A stretch of DNA of 64,000 bases from an uncultured Bacteroidales bacterium (lineage in GTDB: Bacteria > Bacteroidota > Bacteroidia > Bacteroidales > P3), in assembly GCA_947168515.1 (NCBI GenBank), contig CAMVMF010000011.1, forward strand, positions 1-64,000, given 5' to 3'. The position numbers and the translations under genes are program-made. Of this stretch, positions 27,580 through 38,200 are shown piece after piece. The stretch's first letter is position 1. Each line of letters begins with the position of its first letter. Under the pieces are notes generated by a model that worked only from the letters and a program-made list of their open reading frames with translations, was not told the DNA's origin and did no database searches.

Positions 27580-28173
27580 CTATTCCATCGGCAGAGCAAC
27601 GGCAGGCCAACCATAGTCCTGTAGCCATGCAGCCTTCAGCCCATGCTCGCGCACATACTCGGCAGTCATATACAACCGGGCATTCTCGCGGGCATCCTGA
27701 TTACCCAACGAATTCATTAGCAAGTCATACTTGACGCCGAAAATCTCTCTGGCCGTGGGCTCAAACGATGAGCCGTCCTCCACGGCATCAAAAGCCGTCA
27801 CCTCATAACTGTCGACAGTCTGGCGCAAGTGAAACCGACCCGGATGGTCGCCGCCCGACACCATCTTCAGCGTGTCGCCGACCAGATTATACTGGAACAC
27901 CCAAAAATCGCCCCAAACCAGAATATCCTCCGGATTGTCCTCATTGGCGCTGAGAATATAGGCATACGGAATGCAAATCTCGCCCTGCAAATATTCCGGA
28001 CCCAACTCCTTAACCAAGTAGTCGTCTATGACGCCCAGATAGCCCGACTCGGCCTCCTGGACAGTATCCACCGCCTCTTCGGCAGCACCAGTGGAGTTGC
28101 CTCCGCAGGCAGCAAACAACAGACTCCCCATACACACCAGGGCAGCCATCAAAAAATAATAATTCCTTTTCAT
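27580..28173 (-). CDS. Lipoprotein of unknown function
   Basis: A 197-aa protein with an N-terminal signal and lipobox (MGSLLFAAC-GGNSTG). The mature part is acidic with no recognised domain: ESGYLGVIDDYLVKELGPEYLQGEICIPY, WGDFWVFQYNLVGDTLKMVSGGDHPGRFHL. It is probably anchored in an envelope membrane. It converges on the small membrane protein, so the two are not co-transcribed. Confidence 0.8.
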   Translation of the reverse strand: MKRNYYFLMAALVCMGSLLFAACGGNSTGAAEEAVDTVQEAESGYLGVIDDYLVKELGPEYLQGEICIPYAYILSANEDNPEDILVWGDFWVFQYNLVGDTLKMVSGGDHPGRFHLRQTVDSYEVTAFDAVEDGSSFEPTAREIFGVKYDLLMNSLGNQDARENARLYMTAEYVREHGLKAAWLQDYGWPAVALPME

Positions 28174-28278
28174 TTCCGTATCAATTTAAATATCAACGTA
28201 ACGATAAAAACGAGTTTTTATTGTACCCTCATGCGTTGGAAAAGATAAGTGCACACCCTTCATTCCATTAATTTCTTG

Positions 28279-28286
28279 TACATTTG
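28279..28286 (+). promoter_or_regulatory. -7 box of the rubrerythrin gene
   Basis: TACATTTG matches TAnnTTTG about 144 nt before the rubrerythrin ATG, leaving a long untranslated leader. The 256-nt gap to the lipoprotein gene contains no other feature. Confidence 0.5.
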
Positions 28287-28429
28287 CACCACAAAAGAAA
28301 AGGCTCCATGACACCGCACTATCCTTCGTTTCGTTGAAAAACTAAAACCTTTTTTAATTCCCCACACAATAAAAACACCTCCCCCACGTTTCAAATTAGT
28401 TATTAATCCTAAAAACAAACGAATACATT

Positions 28430-28975
28430 ATGAGCAAAAAATTCATCTGCCCCGTTTGTGGCTATGTGTATGAAGGCGACGAAATGCCCGAGAAATGCCC
28501 CATCTGCGGCAAACCCATGCAAGAAGTGAAAGAAGAAATCAAAACGTGGGCTGCCGAGCACATCGTAGGCGTGGCCAAAGATGCCCCCGAAGACATCAAA
28601 GCCGACCTGCGCATGAACTTTGAAGGCGAGTGCAAAGAGGTAGGCATGTACCTGGCCATGGCCCGTGTGGCCCATCGCGAGGGCTATCCCGAAATCGGGC
28701 TCTACTGGGAGAAGGCCGCCTACGAAGAGGCCGAACACGCTGCCAAATTCGCCGAACTCCTGGGCGAAGTGCTCACCAACAGCACCGCTCAGAACCTCAA
28801 GATGCGTGTCGAAGCCGAGTTCGGCGCCACCGCCGGCAAGACCGACCTCGCCAAACGCGCCAAAGCCCTCAACCTCGATGCCATCCACGACACCGTCCAC
28901 GAAATGGCCCGTGACGAAGCCCGCCACGGCAAAGCCCTCGACGGCCTCTACAAACGCTACTTCGAAAACAAATAA
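28430..28975 (+). CDS. Reverse rubrerythrin (N-terminal rubredoxin, C-terminal di-iron domain)
   Basis: A 181-aa protein. Residues 1-33 hold a compact rubredoxin site, [23 protein letters not shown], ahead of rather than behind the ferritin-like domain. The di-iron domain (about 40-181) shows [46 protein letters not shown] and [17 protein letters not shown]. Reverse rubrerythrins are NADH-linked peroxidases, sometimes also oxygen reductases, of anaerobes. The gene is monocistronic, with its own -7 box and terminator. With the flavodiiron operon it makes 17-29 kb an oxygen-tolerance neighbourhood. Confidence 0.93.
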   Translation: MSKKFICPVCGYVYEGDEMPEKCPICGKPMQEVKEEIKTWAAEHIVGVAKDAPEDIKADLRMNFEGECKEVGMYLAMARVAHREGYPEIGLYWEKAAYEEAEHAAKFAELLGEVLTNSTAQNLKMRVEAEFGATAGKTDLAKRAKALNLDAIHDTVHEMARDEARHGKALDGLYKRYFENK

Positions 28976-29001
28976 AAACTCGGGCCACTGCCTAACAAAC
29001 C

Positions 29002-29040
29002 GAGAGTCCCGAGGGCCGCAGGTCCTCGGGACTCTCTCTC
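29002..29040 (+). terminator. Terminator of the rubrerythrin gene
   Basis: GAGAGTCCCGAGG pairs perfectly with CCTCGGGACTCTC (13 bp) across a short loop and is followed by TCTCTTTCTC. It also faces the end of the converging exported-protein gene. Confidence 0.85.
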
Positions 29041-29056
29041 TTTCTCAACCTCTCCC

Positions 29057-30010
29057 CTATTTCTTGATATATGACAGGAAGTCCAGGTCGATACTCATGG
29101 CCACAAAGGGCTTCACCAGCCACGACTTGGCAGTAACATCGTCGATGGTCTGCGAGGTGCCGATGATGTCGCCGTCGGCATAGCCCGACACCAACACGTT
29201 GTACTCGGCTATATTCACACCCACCGTGAGGTAGAAAAAGTCCACGAAGCGGAACGAAGGCCCCAGATAGAAGTTCTTGAACAGGTTGCTGCCGCCAAAG
29301 CCCACATAGATGCCTAAATCGTAGGCAAACTCTTGGTCGAATTTTCTCAGTTCATAGGTCTTAGTGGTGTCGCGGCGGTTCCTAATTTCAATATTCTTGT
29401 TGAAATACTTGGTCAAGTCCCACAGCATCACCGATGCCCCAGTGACAAAGTCGAACTCAATATTGCCCGCATTGCGGTTGCGCAGCACCTTGTCGTAGGT
29501 GCCGTCGAAAGCCCCGTCGGTGGTATGTGGGTTGAGCCGCACCTCCCAGTTAGGGGTGCGGTAGAAGCGCATGGCGATGCCCTGTATGGCACGTACTTTT
29601 TTCTTGCGGTTGGTGGACTCGGCCACCCTTCCTTCGGCATCCTGGGCACGCTGCTTGAGGTACTTGTTGGCCTCTTCCTTGCGCACATTCTCCAACTCGC
29701 AGCTGCGCACCAAGTCGCGCAACGAGTCTACTATATGGCGGTAGTGGTCGCGGTCGGCCTCTATCTTCGACTTGTCCACGCCCGAGTTGGTAAGGATACT
29801 CTTATAGAACTGGTCCTTCTCTTCGGCCAGTTTCAGCTTCTCCTGCAACATCTTAATCATGGTGCTGTCCACCACCTTCACATAGGTGGTGTCGGTGCGG
29901 GTCTGGTAGACCGTGTCTACCAGAGTGCGGGTGCTCCAGACGGTGTCCTGTGCCCTCGCACCAAGCGAAAACAGCAACACCGCAGCCAAGCAAAAAAGTT
30001 TTGTCTTCAT
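29057..30010 (-). CDS. Exported coiled-coil protein with beta-rich C-terminus (unknown)
   Basis: A 317-aa protein with signal peptide (LFSLGARA-QDTVW). Residues about 50-135 are charged and helical (MLQEKLKLAEEKDQFYKSIL...NKYLKQRAQDAEGRVAES), probably a coiled coil. The rest alternates like a beta-barrel or beta-sandwich (YDLGIYVGFGGSNLFKNFYLGPSFRFVDFFYLTVGVNIAEYNVLV). It is likely an outer-membrane or periplasmic protein; no family was recognised. It is read with hisS, 18 nt downstream of it. Confidence 0.75.
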   Translation of the reverse strand: MKTKLFCLAAVLLFSLGARAQDTVWSTRTLVDTVYQTRTDTTYVKVVDSTMIKMLQEKLKLAEEKDQFYKSILTNSGVDKSKIEADRDHYRHIVDSLRDLVRSCELENVRKEEANKYLKQRAQDAEGRVAESTNRKKKVRAIQGIAMRFYRTPNWEVRLNPHTTDGAFDGTYDKVLRNRNAGNIEFDFVTGASVMLWDLTKYFNKNIEIRNRRDTTKTYELRKFDQEFAYDLGIYVGFGGSNLFKNFYLGPSFRFVDFFYLTVGVNIAEYNVLVSGYADGDIIGTSQTIDDVTAKSWLVKPFVAMSIDLDFLSYIKK

Positions 30011-30028
30011 AACCTTGGTTTCAAAAAA

Positions 30029-31375
30029 CTAAGCCTGCATCATATCCAGAAGTTGTTCCATCGTGACAGTACTCTGCTCACCCGTAGTCATGTTCTTGAC
30101 CGTAAGTGTATTCGAAGAGATCTCCGTCTCGCCCACAAACACCACATAGGGGATGTGGTTCTTATTGGCAAATTCCATCTGTTTCTTCATCTTGACGGCA
30201 TCGGGATAAACCAATGTGCTGAACCCCGCCGCACGCAACCGAGCTGCACTCTTGATGCAGTACGGCAAGCTCTCGGCTCCAAAATTGATAAAGATAATTT
30301 GTGCCGACTGTCCTAAGTTGGCAGGAAATTTCTCTAGTTCGGTAAGCACATCATAAATGCGGTCGGCACCAAAGGATATGCCTACACCACTCACGTCAGG
30401 CATGCCGAAAATGCCCGTAAGGTTGTCATACCGGCCTCCGCCACAGATGCTTCCGATGCTTACATTATGGGCCTTCACCTCAAATATGGCACCCGTGTAA
30501 TAGTTCAAGCCGCGGGCCAGGGTCAGGTCAAGTTCCACTTCGCACTTGGGCTGCACCAAATCCACATATCCAAACAGTTCCTTCAGTTCAGCCACGCCCT
30601 TGGTACCGACCTCGTTGCCCTCAAAGAGGCGCGACAGTTGCTCCAGTTTTTCCTGAGCCGAACCATTGAGTTCAAACACTGGGTCCAAAGCCTTGATTTG
30701 TGCCTCGTCCAAACCACGCTCACGCAATTCCTGCCGCACGTTGTCCAAGCCTATCTTGTCCAACTTGTCAATGGCCACGGTGATGTCCACCAACTTGTCG
30801 GGGGCGCCTATCAGCTCGGCTATGCCGGCCAGCACCTTGCGGTTATTGATTTTGAGCGTCACCTCGATGCCCAGTTTCTCAAACACCGCATCTATCATCT
30901 GCACCAACTCCAACTCGTTGAGCAACGACGTGCTGCCAATCATGTCGGCATCGCACTGGTAGAACTCGCGGTAACGGCCCTTTTGGGGTCGGTCGGCACG
31001 CCAGACGGGCTGCAGCTGGTAGCGACGGAAGGGGAGCGAGATCTGGTCGCGGTGCTGCACCACAAAGCGGGCAAAAGGCACCGTGAGGTCGTAGCGCAGA
31101 CCGCGGTCGCAAATCTTGGGAGCCACCTTATGGTAATCCTGGCTGAAGTCGACCCCTTCCATAAAGTCGCCAGAGTTAAGCACCTTGAAGAGCAGTTTGT
31201 CGCCCTCCTCGCCATACTTGCCCATGAGGGTGGAGAGATTCTCCAACGAGGGAGTCTCAATGGGTTCGAAAGCAAAAGCCTTGAACACCTGACGGATTGT
31301 ATCGAAAATATAGTTGCGACGAGCCATCTCGGTGGGCAGAAAGTCGCGTGTACCTTTAGGAATGCTGCACTTCAT
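30029..31375 (-). CDS. hisS: Histidyl-tRNA synthetase
   Basis: A 448-aa class II synthetase that charges tRNA-His in the cytosol. Visible are [21 protein letters not shown] at the start, motif 2 ([32 protein letters not shown]), the histidine-specific [15 protein letters not shown], and motif 3 ([13 protein letters not shown]). An anticodon-binding domain ends the protein. Length is normal. It heads a two-gene unit with the exported coiled-coil protein. Confidence 0.97.
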   Translation of the reverse strand: MKCSIPKGTRDFLPTEMARRNYIFDTIRQVFKAFAFEPIETPSLENLSTLMGKYGEEGDKLLFKVLNSGDFMEGVDFSQDYHKVAPKICDRGLRYDLTVPFARFVVQHRDQISLPFRRYQLQPVWRADRPQKGRYREFYQCDADMIGSTSLLNELELVQMIDAVFEKLGIEVTLKINNRKVLAGIAELIGAPDKLVDITVAIDKLDKIGLDNVRQELRERGLDEAQIKALDPVFELNGSAQEKLEQLSRLFEGNEVGTKGVAELKELFGYVDLVQPKCEVELDLTLARGLNYYTGAIFEVKAHNVSIGSICGGGRYDNLTGIFGMPDVSGVGISFGADRIYDVLTELEKFPANLGQSAQIIFINFGAESLPYCIKSAARLRAAGFSTLVYPDAVKMKKQMEFANKNHIPYVVFVGETEISSNTLTVKNMTTGEQSTVTMEQLLDMMQA

Positions 31376-31448
31376 AGTATAAGTTTAAAAATATTGCTAA
31401 TCATTAATAACACAGAAAGAGTTTTTTTATTGCACCCAGGGGGCAAAA

Positions 31449-31490
31449 AAAAAACGCTAGCGGGACATCCTTAGACACCCCGCCAGCACT
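31449..31490 (-). terminator. Terminator of the vanished giant gene
   Basis: On the minus strand GCTGGCGGG-gtgtctaaggatgt-CCCGCTAGC is followed by ten T's. It sits about 13 nt beyond the fossil T9SS tail. Each full giant gene in the window likewise ends in a GC-rich hairpin 60-95 nt past its stop. Confidence 0.7.
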
Positions 31491-31502
31491 GACCATCATT
31501 TG

Positions 31503-31541
31503 CTATCTTACCACCAGTTTCTTCACCAAGTAAGACTTGTT
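31503..31541 (-). pseudogene. Fossil 3' end of a T9SS type A giant gene
   Basis: On the minus strand the sequence reads ...CNKSYLVKKLVVR-stop, the same ending as the complete genes in this array (VNLVKKLVVR, VNQVKKLVVR). No open frame extends upstream. Together with the adjoining GC-rich hairpin and T-run it is best explained as the last codons and terminator of a deleted fifth adhesin gene. Part of the 31376-31584 gap also holds GGCATTTTGGCATT direct repeats at 31553-31582. Confidence 0.72.
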
Positions 31542-31584
31542 GCATAAACCAAATTGGCATTTTGGCATTGGCATTTTGGCATTT

Positions 31585-32139
31585 TCAACACAGATGTTCG
31601 ACGTACCATCGGTTGACATTGAAGCAAGGGCAGGACTTTAGGGGGTTTATGTCGTTGTGTCCGTAAATCCTACCGATGGGGATATCGTAAAGTTTAGCCA
31701 AAGAATTGACCAACAGGAAGAGTGCCATATCCTGTGCTTCCGTCATGGTGTTGCAGTGTTTCTTGCCGTCAAGACCACCAACGTACACCACGCCTATGCT
31801 ATATTTGTTGAATGTCTTGCAGTGCGCACCCACCTGCGATAAGGGACGTGCGAAATCTATTTCGCCGTTTTGATGCACCACAAAGTGATACCCTATGCCT
31901 GCAAAACCTCTTTGCTTGTGCCATCGGTCAATTTCGGCTGTGGTTACCTCACGATCTTTCGGTGTGGCGGTGCAGTGGACGACAATAGAGTCTATCACTC
32001 TGCCGCGGTCGTTCTTTTTGGCCTTACTCAGCGCATCCCAAAGTTCGGAATACGTTACTGTTTTGATGCTTTCCTGGATAATTAATGGTAATTCGTGTAA
32101 AAAAACATGCACATTTTTTTTTGGCTGCTGACTTATCAT
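31585..32139 (-). CDS. N-acetylmuramoyl-L-alanine amidase (T7-lysozyme/PGRP type)
   Basis: A 184-aa protein. Residues about 48-180 form an amidase_2/PGRP domain: IDSIVVHCTATPKDREVTTAEIDRWHKQRGFAGIGYHFVVHQNGEIDFARPLSQVGAHC, and near the end IYGHNDINPLKSCPCFNV, which gives the Zn ligands (two His and a Cys). It cuts the amide between muramic acid and the stem peptide. There is no signal peptide; a 45-residue N-terminal extension (MISQQPKKNVHVFLHELP) replaces it. Such short forms are common in Bacteroidota genomes and phages. It lies after the terminator of the giant gene, so it needs its own promoter, which I could not identify. Confidence 0.88.
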   Translation of the reverse strand: MISQQPKKNVHVFLHELPLIIQESIKTVTYSELWDALSKAKKNDRGRVIDSIVVHCTATPKDREVTTAEIDRWHKQRGFAGIGYHFVVHQNGEIDFARPLSQVGAHCKTFNKYSIGVVYVGGLDGKKHCNTMTEAQDMALFLLVNSLAKLYDIPIGRIYGHNDINPLKSCPCFNVNRWYVEHLC

Positions 32140-32172
32140 CCTGTTTTCATCATCCGTGATGGGCGAACACAG

Positions 32173-32204
32173 AAAAAAGGCGGGCAGCCCTTCGGCCGCC
32201 CGCC
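32173..32204 (-). terminator. Terminator of the 2144-aa adhesin gene
   Basis: On the minus strand GGCGGGCGGCCGAAGGGCTGCCCGCC is followed by TTTTTT. It sits 59 nt after the stop. Confidence 0.85.
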
Positions 32205-32262
32205 CAACAAGTGTATCTTATTGTCTGCCTGCCAACGGCAGACATCAGATTCAGGGGAGGTA

Positions 32263-35200
32263 TTATCTAACAACTAACTTTTTCACCTGATTGACGTTCT
32301 CGCCAGCAATTCTTACGAAGTAAGTACCCTGGGCAAGGTTGTCGACATCCATGGTCTTCTCGCAGTCGGCGTTGCACTCGAGGGTCTCGGTGGCAACGGT
32401 GCGGCCGTTGATGTCAACCACGGTGATGCGGACCATGCCATTGACGCCGCTGACGCTGATGGTGGTAACGTCGCTGGTGGGGTTGGGGTAGATGGTGCAG
32501 AGGGCATCGCCAGCCACATCCTCTATGCCCTCGGTGCCGTCGGCGGCAAAGGTGGCGGTGAGGGTGATGTTGGCAACCACGGTGAAGGTGTAGGGATTAT
32601 CCGTCACGCCGTTGCTCCAGCTGACGAAGTGGTAGCCGCTGTTGGGCGTGGCCGTAACGGTGCAGCTCTGGCCGGCGCGGAAGGTGCCGCCGCCGGTGGC
32701 AGAGCCCATGGCAGCGTCGTTGACATTGACGGTGACGGTGTAGGTGGGATCGGAGGCTGCGGGGGTGGTGGCAGAGACGTGTGCCCATCCCTCGCTGTTC
32801 CAGTCGGTGCCACAGATGGCACGGACGTAGAAGTCGTAGGAGCTCTCGTCTTCGAGGCCGGTGACCACGTAGGTGGCCGCGTTGGTGGTGATACTGGTGC
32901 CGGTGCCCTGGGCAAAGCCGGCGAAGCCGTACTCAATCTGCCAGCTCTCAGCCATGGGGTCGGCGGTCCAGCTGAGGGTCACGCTGTTCTCGGTAACATT
33001 GCTGGCGGCAAGCCCGGTGACATCGGGGCAGGTGGCAGTGGTGAACGTGATGGTGTCGCCATAGTCACCTTCTAACTCCATAGATCCGCAGATGGCACGG
33101 ATGGCAGCGTTGTAGGTGACGCCGGCGGTGAAACCATCAACGGTAACCGGATTGGTGGTGACGCGGTAGACGGAGTCGAGACCACCGGTATTCCACACGT
33201 GAAGATCCCACTGGGTTTCGTTGCCGCGGGCAGTCCAGCTGAAGGTACCCTGATCGTTGGTCAGGTTGCTGACGGCAAGACTCTCGGGTGCGAAGCAGGG
33301 CAGGCTGTCGGTAGTGAAGGCTCCTAGGGTCCAGCTGCTCATGCCAGTGCTGTCGGCAGAGCAGTCCTGACGGACACGGAAGAGGTAGTCGGTTTCGGGG
33401 TTGAGTCCGGTGAAGGTGTAGGTATTGCCTGTAACCGTGGTCTCGGTAGGCCAGTCGACAGCAGTGCTCTCTTTGACGGCCACCTGATAGGTGTTGCCAG
33501 AGCCGCTCCAAGTGATGGTGGCAGACTCATAGTCGTGGGTCTCGGAGGTGATGACAGGAGCCACACAGGCACTGCCACAGACGATGAACTGCAGGTCGCC
33601 GACATAGTTTTGGGCGGTGCCGCCGCTGACAGTGGCAGGGTCGTAGGCCGAGCCATCCTCATAGATGTAGCGGCTCTTGGCAGAAGTGGTGCTGTGCACA
33701 TTGAAGGATGAACCGTAGGTGTAAAAACCATGCTGGCGGTTGACACTTACCAGGATGTTGCTGTGTCCGTCCCAGGTGAAAGTGGTGTCGAAGGCGAAGA
33801 GCTGCCAGCCGGCGGTACTGTAGCTGAGGTTGGCGGCATGGGTCACCTGCACAAACAGGTGGGTGCTGTCGGGATGGATGAAGCCAGCGTCGAGTGTGCT
33901 CTCGGAGACATTGGCCAGGTAGACATCCATATTGGTGTAATAACTGCCTGCAGAAGCCGAAGCGGTGCTAAAGGCCATGGCGGTGATGTCGCCGCTGAGG
34001 CCGGCCAGCATGGCGCTGTCGATGATGGTCTGGGTGTAGCTGTAATTGTAGTTGCTGTAACCCATGGGGCAAAAGTCGCTCGTAGTGCTGCTCATGGTGG
34101 AGTCGAAGCTATAGACGGTGGTCGGGTTGGGACAGAGGCTGGTGCGGAAGGTTGCCCAGCTGGACCAACGGCTTGTATCGGCACCCGAACAAATGGCGCG
34201 CACACGGAACTCGTAGCTGGTAAGACTGCTGAGGCCGACAGCGGTGAAGCTGTTGGTGGTGGTGGTGCCAGTGTAGGTGGTGGTGTCGCCCATCTGGCGG
34301 TATTCGACCTGGTAACTGGCGGCATTGGCAACCCACGAAAGGGTGGCAGTAATGTCGGAAGGCACGGCGCTGAGGGTGTCAGGACGTGTACAGGTAGGAG
34401 TGGCGAAGACCGTGATGTCGTCCAGTTTCACGCCATAGCCATAGCCGTCGACAGCCTTAAAGCCTATCTCGTAGTAGGAGGCATTGATGGAGCCCGGCAG
34501 CGGGATAGTCTCCTCGGTCCAATCGGCTATTTCGTTGGTATAGCCTTGCAACTGAATCCAAGCACCCGTGTCGGAGGTACGATAATAGACGTAGAGTTCG
34601 TCCTGGTCGCCTGCCCACGATACCTGGGTGTGCCAGAAACTGAGTTCGGCGCCCAAGTTGAGGGCAGTCATATCGAAGGCGGGGAGAATGAGCATGGTTT
34701 CGTCACCTGTGTTGACGTCGTGGGTGAAAGCAGCCACATAGGAGCCACTGTGGGCACTGTTGGGATTACTACTGGTGGTAGTGACCTCCCAGTCGTGGTT
34801 GCCGTACACATATTCCTGCGAGATGCAGGCTGACAAGCCCGACTCGAAGTCGTCCATGTAGGAGCTGCTGGTGGTAACCACCTCAAGAGGACAACTGGTG
34901 CGGAAACGCGGCACGGGGGCCCAGAAACTATTCTCGGCAACGCAGTTGGTGCGAATCCAAGCATAGTAGTAGGTGCTGCCCGTCAAACCGGAGAGGCTGA
35001 AGGGGCTGCCCGTGATAGTCATGCTGTCGGTGGCAGCGGAGATGTCATCAGAAGTACCCCAATAGAGGGTGTAGCTGCCCGCGTTGGCGGTGTCCACAAA
35101 GGTGATGTCGGCCGTAGTGCCGGTGATGTTGGATACGGAAACGCTATCGACGCGACGGCAGGTAGAGTTGCGCATGACGGTGAGGTCATCGATATAAACG

Positions 35201-38200
35201 GCATCGTCGAAACAACGTATAGCCAGGTAGTGGCCCGTGCCAGCATAGTTCCAGAACTCTACCTCTTGGCGATTCCAGTTGCCTGCCAATTCCAAGTTGA
35301 TGGTGTCGACAGTAACGAAGGAGCTGTCGACCGTGGGGTCGGACATCACACCCACGACGAGGGTGGGGCTGGAATAAGATGAGGTGTAAGAATAGAACGA
35401 CATGATGAGGGAGTCTGCCCCTACACTGATTTCGGGAAGAACCAACGTGCTGGGGGTATTATAGCCATCGAAATACATGCTGGCAGTGCCTGAGTGCACC
35501 GTATAGGTATTGGCATAAGGATAGTAGTACCAGTAGCCGTAGCTGGAGTAAGGTGCGCCACGATGCCAACAGGACTGCAACTCGTCGGCACTGCTGGAGG
35601 CAACAAAGTTATCGAAGTTTTCTACCAAGGGCAATTCGGCATCGGTAAGAGGGCCGCATTGGGTAGTCACCTGACGAAGGGTAGCAACGGAGGTGTCGCC
35701 GCAGAGGCTGCTCACACGGATTGTGTAGGCGGTGTTGGACAAAAGACCGGTGATGGTGGCGGTAGTGGCAGAGGTAGAAGCGGAGAGAACGGTCCATGCG
35801 GTATCGCCAACAAGCTTATACGCGACGCTCCATTCCGTCTCGCTGCTGCCAGGAATCCAGTTCAGGGTGATGCTGTTGGCACCGGTAACAGCCGTCACAT
35901 TGGGAGCCACACAGCTGACATCGGCACAAGGAGTCATGAAAATCACATTGGGACGGTTGTCGGTGGTGTTGAGGCTAACGGCCGTGGTAGGATCATAGTT
36001 GCTGCCATCGTTATAATAGTACAGCGTGGTGCCGGTCAGGCCACCAGTGCCCAGCCAACTGGAGCTGCTGCTGTACGAACCCGTGTTGTTGTCAATAGTG
36101 ACAATGATATTGCTGGTCATGTTGGGACGCAACCAAACGGAGTCGAAAGCAATCTCGTTCACGCCGGCCTGCAGGTTATAAATACCAGAGTATAACCGCT
36201 TAGTGGAATCCATGACAACAATTGGACCGGTGAGGGTGTCCAGACTGGTGGTATCGATATAGATGTCGATGTCGGCATAGCTGGCTCCGACGGAGTTAGC
36301 CAACAGTTTGATTCCAAAGATAGAGTCGTGCACTTCGGTTAACTCTTCGGCGCGGAACAACATCTGGCAGAGGCTGTAGTTGTAATACGTATTGATGGGG
36401 TGGGTAGTGAGACCCACGGTGCCCTCACCTATCTGAATATTGCCGCCGGCAAGACAGGGAGTGGTGAAACTGGTAGCGATGAAGTTGCTGGTGTCGCCAG
36501 AGGTGCAGGAAGCCTGTAGGCGGACGAGGTAGAAGGTGGTCTGGCTCAGACCCGTCAGCTGGCAGCTGCGGGCAGTGTCGGCAGCCGTAAAGGTAAGGGT
36601 GCTGCCAGAAGCGGTGTCTATCACCTCGATGCTCCAAAAGTCGGGCGTACTTGTGGTGCCATAGTTCCAAGTGAGGGTGGCGGAAGCACCCGCCACGTCG
36701 GTAACGGCAATGTCATAGGGGTCGGTGCAAGAAGAGAGGTCGCTGCAGCTGGTGGTCAGCAGGAAACCTGGTGCGCTATAGCTTTCGTCGTAGCCATAGG
36801 CGTAGAGCTTGATGGTCAAAGGACCGGAGGTAGAGGCAACAGAGACATTGTTGTTGCTGCCGGTGTACTCGCCCAGCACACGGCCGGTGGTACCCACACC
36901 CTCGTAGATAGTGAGCGTGGCATAATTATAGCCGTATGAGGTATAGAGGTCTACGGTACCCTGAAGTGAGACGGTCATGGTGCTGTCTTCGGGGAAGACC
37001 ACCATGTAGGATGTCTGGCTAGCGGAGTAGTTGCCCAACAAGCCACCATCATCGGCCAGGGTGCCTCCGCAGGTGCGGATGGTGTCGGTGGCGCCAGTGG
37101 TCATAGTAAAGAGATTGGGACGGGCCGTTACGGGACCCACCCAACGGCTCGGCTCGGTGCCGCAGTCGGCACGCAGATAGAAATCATAGGTGACGCTGTC
37201 GGCCAAACCCATAATCGTGATGGTGGTATCGGAAAGGCCCGATAGAAGGCCCGTCACAACGGTGTCGGGCGTGATACCCATAGGACCATAGGCAATCTCC
37301 CATGCATAGGAAGTGGTGTCGCGCCATTCCAGGCTCACCTCGCCGCTGGTGGTGCCAGTGACATAGAAAGCCATGGGAGCAGCGCAGCTGCTGGCGGCAT
37401 AGATGCTGACGTCGTCAATCTTCACGCCATGACCCCATTCGTCGACACCCTTGAAGGCAATCTGGTAGAAATCGGCAAAGGCGGAATTGGGCAGCTGGAG
37501 AACCTCCTCGGTCCAGCTGGTGATATTGTCGGTATAGCTCTCCAACAGCGTCCAAGCAGCGGTGTCGGAGGTGCGATAGTAGATATGCAGCTCGTCCTGG
37601 TCACTACCCCAAGAGACCTGGGTGTGCCAGAAACTGAGTTCGGCTCCGTTGGCGAGGGCCGACATATCGAAGTTGGGGAAAATCAACATGGTTTCGTCGC
37701 CCGTGTAGCTGTGGGTGAATGCAGCCACCTGGACCCCGCCGTGAGCGGAACTGGGGTAGCTGGTGGTGGTAGTGGCGTACCAGTCATTGGAACCACTCAG
37801 ATGCTCCTGCATAAAACATGGTGAAATGCCGCTCTCAAAGCCTTCGGCGTAGGAGCTGCCAGGGGCAATGACCACACTGCCACAGGGAGTGAAGAAACTG
37901 AAAGCCAAGGCATCGCTGGTGTCGGTGCCGTCGCAGGAGTTGTAGATATAGCCGCTATAATAGGTGCTGGGATTGAGTCCTGTAAAGGTATAGCTCTCGG
38001 TATAAGTGTTGTACCAAGTGCTGTCGTTGTTGAGGTAGATGAAGTAGCCGGCAGAGGTAGTGGGGGCCGTCCAGGAAAGGGTGGCACTGACACTGTCGGT
38101 GCTGACCACCAGGTTGCTGGGCATATAGGGGCAGCCGGGGATGTTAGAAATGGTCATATCGTCGATGAAAAAGGTGTACTGGCCGGAAGAACGCGAGGTG

